From WYEG01 sp049414625 (GTDB lineage: Bacteria > Desulfobacterota > Thermodesulfobacteria > Thermodesulfobacteriales > Thermodesulfobacteriaceae), in NCBI GenBank assembly GCA_049414625.1, contig JBMSAU010000044.1, forward strand, positions 1 to 18,274: DNA of 18,274 nt. The letters run 5' to 3'. Position numbers and translations under genes: made by a program. The notes beneath the pieces are model-generated. The model was not told the DNA's origin, made no database searches, and saw only the letters and a list, made by a program, of their open reading frames with translations. Of the stretch, positions 14,714 to 18,274 are shown in pieces. Position 1 is the stretch's first letter. Every line of letters starts with the position of its first letter.

Positions 14714-15531
14714 TCCAAGTTCCTCCTAATTTACCGGTTTATTTTTTGCCTGAGAACCTTTTTAGCCTTCTTTCTCGACCAGGAAGAGAGTTAACGGTTC
14801 GTGTCCTTCAGATTGAGGGTAAGATGCTCTATCTTGAGCTTGGGGGAGATAAGTTTCAGGCGCAGATTGCCGGAGCATTTAATCCTGAGGACTTCAAAGT
14901 TGGAGAAACTCTAAGAGTAAGAGTTGAAAGAACCGAGCCAGAGATAGTATTGAAGCTTATAAGCCCTCAGAAGAGGTCAACGGACCTTCTCTTAATGGTT
15001 GATGTTTTAAGAAAGGAGGCTTCCGGAGGGTCTTCGGTTGAGACGAAACTTATCCAGGAAAAAGCAAAAGAGGAAGTAGGTAGGTTGATTAGCCTTCTTA
15101 GGGAAGCTTTAACCTACGCAGAGCAAAAGACCGAGAGGAAAGGTAAGGAGGAAGAGAATTCTATCTTTAGCAAAATTAAAATCAAGCAACCTGTGTATTC
15201 GGATAATAAACTTTTACTCCCCGTCGTTTTTCCAGAAGGGAACGGGTGGGGATACTTTGAGTTTGAAGTCCCTGAAGAAAAGGAGGGTAAAACTAAACTT
15301 TTTGCCATACGGATGTTTTTCCCCTATTTAGGTCTCTTAGAAGCGAGTTTTTATTTAAAGGAAAAAAATCTTCAGATAAGTATTGATTTTGCGAGCAAAG
15401 AGAGCCTTGATTTTGCTAAGGAGTATTTAGAGGAGTTAAAAGAAGCCTTGTCAATAAGAAAGGGCATCGTTAATATTTTTCTCCAGCATAAACCATTAGA
15501 ACCGGGCTACTTGTTAGAGAGTAGGGGGTAG
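14710..15531 (+). CDS. FliK-like hook-length control protein, short form
   Basis: This is a 273-residue soluble protein. An N-terminal beta-rich domain (about 27-85: LTVRVLQIEGKMLYLELGGDKFQAQI...GETLRVRVERTEPEIVLKL) is of a kind often found in FliK-like proteins of Deltaproteobacteria-type genomes. A charged helical linker follows (about 100-150). The C-terminal region (about 175-262) with FFPYLGLLEASFYLKEKNLQ and SIDFASKESLDFAKEYLEEL has the pattern of the Flg_hook domain, which interacts with FlhB to switch export. FliK is usually longer and Gln/Pro-rich in the middle; that ruler part is short or absent. A FliK role is therefore inferred. It overlaps the previous gene by 4 bp. Confidence 0.6.
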   Translation: MIQVPPNLPVYFLPENLFSLLSRPGRELTVRVLQIEGKMLYLELGGDKFQAQIAGAFNPEDFKVGETLRVRVERTEPEIVLKLISPQKRSTDLLLMVDVLRKEASGGSSVETKLIQEKAKEEVGRLISLLREALTYAEQKTERKGKEEENSIFSKIKIKQPVYSDNKLLLPVVFPEGNGWGYFEFEVPEEKEGKTKLFAIRMFFPYLGLLEASFYLKEKNLQISIDFASKESLDFAKEYLEELKEALSIRKGIVNIFLQHKPLEPGYLLESRG

Positions 15532-15533
15532 GT

Positions 15534-16106
15534 ATGATCAGGAGAGAGGTGATTTATTTTGAAAAGGCTGGGGTAGTTAACACTGAGGCTTGCGTTGAGG
15601 TAGTAAAAAGAGCTATAAGCGAAGAGGGGATAAATCATGTAGTCGTCGCCTCGACATTTGGTGATACGGGGCTAAAGTTTGCTAAGGCTTTGCGTGAGTT
15701 TCCGAATGTAAATTTGGTTATCGTTACTCATAATTATGGGTTTAAAGAGCCCGGGACGAATGAGCTAACTCCTGAAAGAAGAAAGGAACTTGAATCTCTT
15801 GGGGCAAAGGTTTACACCGGGACCCATGTGTTTCGCGGAGTTGGAGCAAGCATAAGAAGCCACTTCCATTATTCTGAGGAAGCCCTTATTGCTCAAACTT
15901 TGAGGATTTTGGGGCAGGGGCTTAAGGTTTGTGTGGAGATAACGCTTATGGCCTGCGATGCAGGATTGATCCCACCTGAGGATGTTATTGCGGTAGCTGG
16001 AACGGCAAGGGGTGCTGACACAGTAGCCATCATTAAGGCGGTGCCTTCGAACATGTTTTTTAACTTAAAGGTAAGAGAAATATTAGCCAAACCGAGGGAT
16101 TGGTGA
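15534..16106 (+). CDS. Pyruvate kinase C-terminal-like alpha/beta protein (COG1751 type)
   Basis: This 190-residue protein resembles the C-terminal alpha/beta domain of pyruvate kinase standing alone, without the catalytic barrel. Recognisable blocks are VVVASTFGDTGLKFAKAL (about 36-53), VTHNYGFKEPGTNEL, CVEITLMACDAGLIPPEDVIAVAGTARGADTVAII (about 131-166). From general knowledge COG1751-type proteins of this sort occur in archaea and thermophilic bacteria and have no assigned reaction. The C-terminal PK domain binds allosteric effectors, so a ligand-sensing role is possible but unproven. The start ATG is two bases after the FliK-like stop, and its TGA shares a base with the cheY2 ATG. Confidence 0.82.
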   Translation: MIRREVIYFEKAGVVNTEACVEVVKRAISEEGINHVVVASTFGDTGLKFAKALREFPNVNLVIVTHNYGFKEPGTNELTPERRKELESLGAKVYTGTHVFRGVGASIRSHFHYSEEALIAQTLRILGQGLKVCVEITLMACDAGLIPPEDVIAVAGTARGADTVAIIKAVPSNMFFNLKVREILAKPRDW

Positions 16107-16477
16107 TGAAGAAGGCGCTTGTTGTTGATGATTCTAAGGCAATTAGACAGATTGAGAGGAAGTATTTAGAAGAGCTTGGGTTTGAAGTGCTTGAAGCCGA
16201 AAACGGAAAAGAAGCGCTTGAGGTGCTAAAAGAGCATCCTGACATCTCTCTCATTCTTTTAGATTGGCATATGCCTGTCATGAACGGTTATGAATTTCTT
16301 AAGATTTTACGAGCCAATCCTCAATACCAAGAAATTAAAGTGATGATGGTTACCACCGAAAATCAGCAAAAAAGCGTGATAGATGCCATCATGGCCGGGG
16401 CAAATGAATATCTTATGAAGCCCTTTGACAAAGAGATGCTTGAAACAAAGATCAGATATCTTTTTGAGGGATTTTAA
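16106..16477 (+). CDS. cheY: CheY-type response regulator, intact
   Basis: This is a 123-residue single-domain receiver that would be phosphorylated by CheA and bind FliM. The acidic pair is D8-D9 (VVDDSKAIR), the phosphoacceptor is D53 (LLDWHMP), the switch threonine is T83 or T84 (MVTTEN), and the conserved lysine is K105 (MKPF). I chose ATG 16106, which overlaps the previous stop and has GAGGG seven bases upstream, over the in-frame TTG/GTG just before it. It is a complete receiver, unlike the interrupted cheY at 13310, and sits directly before cheB and cheR. It differs from that gene in sequence, so it is a paralogue and not a duplicate. Confidence 0.93.
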   Translation: MKKALVVDDSKAIRQIERKYLEELGFEVLEAENGKEALEVLKEHPDISLILLDWHMPVMNGYEFLKILRANPQYQEIKVMMVTTENQQKSVIDAIMAGANEYLMKPFDKEMLETKIRYLFEGF

Positions 16478-16478
16478 A

Positions 16479-17516
16479 GTGAATAAAAAGATCAGGGTCC
16501 TTGTTGTTGATGATTCAGCCATAATGCGAAAGCTTATAACTGAGGTCTTGAAAAAAGATCAAGCGATAGAGATTGTAGGTGAAGCCTCTGATGGTGTGCA
16601 AGCTATAGAAAAGGCTAAGGAATTAAGACCCGATGTCATTACCCTTGATGTCGAGATGCCAAAGATGGATGGTTTAACGGCTTTAAAATATTTGAAAAAG
16701 GAATCTCCAAACTCAAAGATCTTAATGTTTTCTTCTTTAACTCAGGAAGGAGCAAAGGCAACTGTAGAAGCTTTATCCCTTGGTGCTCATGATTTTGTCC
16801 CAAAGCCTTCCTCTAAATCTTTTGTGGAAAGTGTGCAGAAGATTGAGAAGGAATTGCTTCCCAAGATCAAGGCTCTTGTTGGTTACGATGTTCCGCTTGT
16901 GTCGAAGGTTTGTGCCTCAACGCGGGCTTTAAGACCCGGTTTATACAGGGTTTTAGGGATTGGGGTCTCAACCGGTGGACCCCAGACCTTAGCTGAGATT
17001 TTAAAGGAGTTGCCCTCAAATTTTCCCGTCCCTATCCTTATCGTTCAACATATGCCTCCCCTTTTTACAGCCCAGCTTGCAGAAAGGCTTGATAGGGTTT
17101 CAAAGCTTAAGGTAAAAGAGGCAGAGGATGGAGAACCCATAAAGGAAGGGGTAGTCTATATAGCACCAGGTGACTTTCATATGGAAGTTAGCCTCGAGAA
17201 CCGACAAAAGCACATCAGGCTTCATCAAGGACCTCCAAGAAACAACTGTAGACCAGCGGTTGATGTTCTTTTTGAATCTTTAGCCGATGTATACGGAGGG
17301 ACAACCTTAGGACTTATTCTTACTGGGATGGGAAGGGACGGACTAGAAGGGGCAAAGAAGATCAAAGCACGGGGAGGAGGCATCATTGCTCAGGATAGGG
17401 AAACTTCCGTTGTTTATGGAATGCCAAGAGCGGTGGTTGAGGCGGGCTTAGCGGATGAAATTTTACCTCTTCCTCAAATTCCTCAGAGATTAAAAGAACT
17501 CTTCCGGAGTTTTTGA
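16479..17516 (+). CDS. cheB: Chemotaxis protein-glutamate methylesterase/deamidase CheB
   Basis: CheB is a 345-residue two-domain enzyme that removes methyl groups from, or deamidates, chemoreceptor glutamyl residues for adaptation. The receiver (about 1-120) has D11/D12 and the phosphoacceptor D57 (TLDVEMPKMDG). The catalytic domain (about 155-345) has S164 in GVSTGGP, H191 in VQHMPP and D287 in LTGMGRDG, matching the known triad. Length is normal. The start is GTG 16479 with GAGGG eight bases upstream; an earlier in-frame TTG at 16425 lies inside cheY2 and would add an unsupported extension. It starts one base after the cheY2 stop. Confidence 0.96.
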   Translation: MNKKIRVLVVDDSAIMRKLITEVLKKDQAIEIVGEASDGVQAIEKAKELRPDVITLDVEMPKMDGLTALKYLKKESPNSKILMFSSLTQEGAKATVEALSLGAHDFVPKPSSKSFVESVQKIEKELLPKIKALVGYDVPLVSKVCASTRALRPGLYRVLGIGVSTGGPQTLAEILKELPSNFPVPILIVQHMPPLFTAQLAERLDRVSKLKVKEAEDGEPIKEGVVYIAPGDFHMEVSLENRQKHIRLHQGPPRNNCRPAVDVLFESLADVYGGTTLGLILTGMGRDGLEGAKKIKARGGGIIAQDRETSVVYGMPRAVVEAGLADEILPLPQIPQRLKELFRSF

Positions 17517-17517
17517 A

Positions 17518-18274
17518 ATGAAGCCAGAGATTTTCAACTTCTTTACCACCCTTTTAGAAAAGACAAGCGGAATCTCCTACCGGGAGGGGAAAGAATACCT
17601 ACTGGAAAGCAGGCTTACCGAACTTGCCGTAACCTTAGGTTATAAAACCATAGATGAGCTTTACCAAAAGGTAAAGTCCTCTTTAACTCCTCAGCTTCTA
17701 ACTCAACTTATCGATGCCTTGACTACGAATGAGACTTACTTTTTTAGGGATGAGCACCCTTTTGTGGCGCTAAAAAACAATGTATTGCCTGAGCTTTTTA
17801 AGCTTAAGCAAAAGGATGGGGTGCTCAACATCTGGTCATCAGCCTGTTCAACGGGGCAAGAACCTTATAGCATTGCCATGTTGATCCTTGAACATTTTTC
17901 TGCCTATTTAAACAGCGTAAAGGTTAACATCTATGCAACGGATATTTCCATTTCAGCGATAGAGAAGGCAAAAAAAGGTGTTTATAATCAAATAGAGGTA
18001 AACAGGGGGCTCCCTGTGCAATACCTTATTAAGTATTTCAAACAGAATGGAGCCTACTGGGAGATCGACCCAAGAGTAAAATCTATGGTTAAATTTGAAG
18101 TAGTAAACCTTCTTGAGGCGGATAAAAAAGTGAGGATGAAGTTTGACCTCATTCTATGTAGGTATGTTTTGATATACTTTGCTAAGGAGACGAAGGAAAA
18201 GGTCTTTAGAATTTTATGGAACATGCTCAATCCTTTAGGCTATCTATTGTTAGGGGCAACGGAGCTTCCGCCTT
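17518..18274 (+). CDS. cheR: Chemotaxis protein methyltransferase CheR (cut by window end)
   Basis: The first 252 residues of CheR are present. It methylates chemoreceptor glutamates with S-adenosylmethionine and opposes CheB. The N-terminal helical domain (about 1-75) ends in LTTNETYFFRD. The SAM-binding motif is WSSACSTGQEPYSIAM (about 106-121), followed by YATDIS (139-144) and NRGLPV (162-167). The usual CRNVLIYF motif reads CRYVLIYF here (codon TAT for the Asn). The start ATG is one base after the cheB stop, with no strong Shine-Dalgarno of its own. Most of the protein is inside the window. Confidence 0.95.
   Translation, partial: MKPEIFNFFTTLLEKTSGISYREGKEYLLESRLTELAVTLGYKTIDELYQKVKSSLTPQLLTQLIDALTTNETYFFRDEHPFVALKNNVLPELFKLKQKDGVLNIWSSACSTGQEPYSIAMLILEHFSAYLNSVKVNIYATDISISAIEKAKKGVYNQIEVNRGLPVQYLIKYFKQNGAYWEIDPRVKSMVKFEVVNLLEADKKVRMKFDLILCRYVLIYFAKETKEKVFRILWNMLNPLGYLLLGATELPP

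Overview
The window reads as a chromosomal piece of a motile Gram-negative bacterium. It has moderate to low GC by eye, frequent AGG/AGA arginine codons, many TTG and GTG starts, and genes packed with 1-40 bp overlaps. The gene order, the Lys/Glu-rich proteins and an archaeal-type HAD gene suggest a deep-branching thermophile, possibly of the Thermodesulfobacteriota. That placement is inference, not proof.

Layout. (1) 1-375, minus strand: the 5' end of alaS. (2) 376-676: a divergent intergenic region with a degenerate dispersed repeat, a 15-bp palindrome and a near-perfect sigma-70 promoter whose predicted transcription start falls on the next gene's ATG. (3) 677-3252: three tightly packed genes for a HAD-fold protein, a rhomboid protease and a membrane-anchored ClpP/SppA-like serine protease. 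(4) 3253-3566: a second repeat-filled intergenic region. (5) 3567-13350: a long flagellar operon, fliL-fliM-fliN-fliO-fliP-fliQ-fliR-flhB-flhA-flhF-flhG-fliA. It encodes part of the motor and switch (FliL, FliM, FliN), the type III export gate (FliO, FliP, FliQ, FliR, FlhB, FlhA), the placement and number regulators (FlhF, FlhG) and the flagellar sigma factor. (6) 13310-14379: two damaged reading frames, a cheY with an in-frame TAG and a FliL-like membrane protein split by a one-base frameshift. (7) 14384-18274: a DUF2802/SwrB-like protein, a FliK-like protein, a pyruvate-kinase-C-like protein, an intact CheY, CheB and the start of CheR.

All genes from 3567 onward are co-oriented and nearly gapless, so they probably form one or a few transcripts. 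In this picture the export gate builds the flagellum, FlhF and FlhG control where and how many are built, FliA drives the late genes, and the CheY/CheB/CheR block steers. CheA, CheW and receptors are not in the window.

The observations most worth checking are the amber-interrupted cheY that also has an altered acidic pocket, the frameshifted FliL-like gene, the leaderless promoter with a palindrome over its -35 box, the 24-bp tandem duplication at the fliL/fliM junction, and the unusual FlhF/FlhG pair. I see no clear sign of a wholly new defence or mobile system here.
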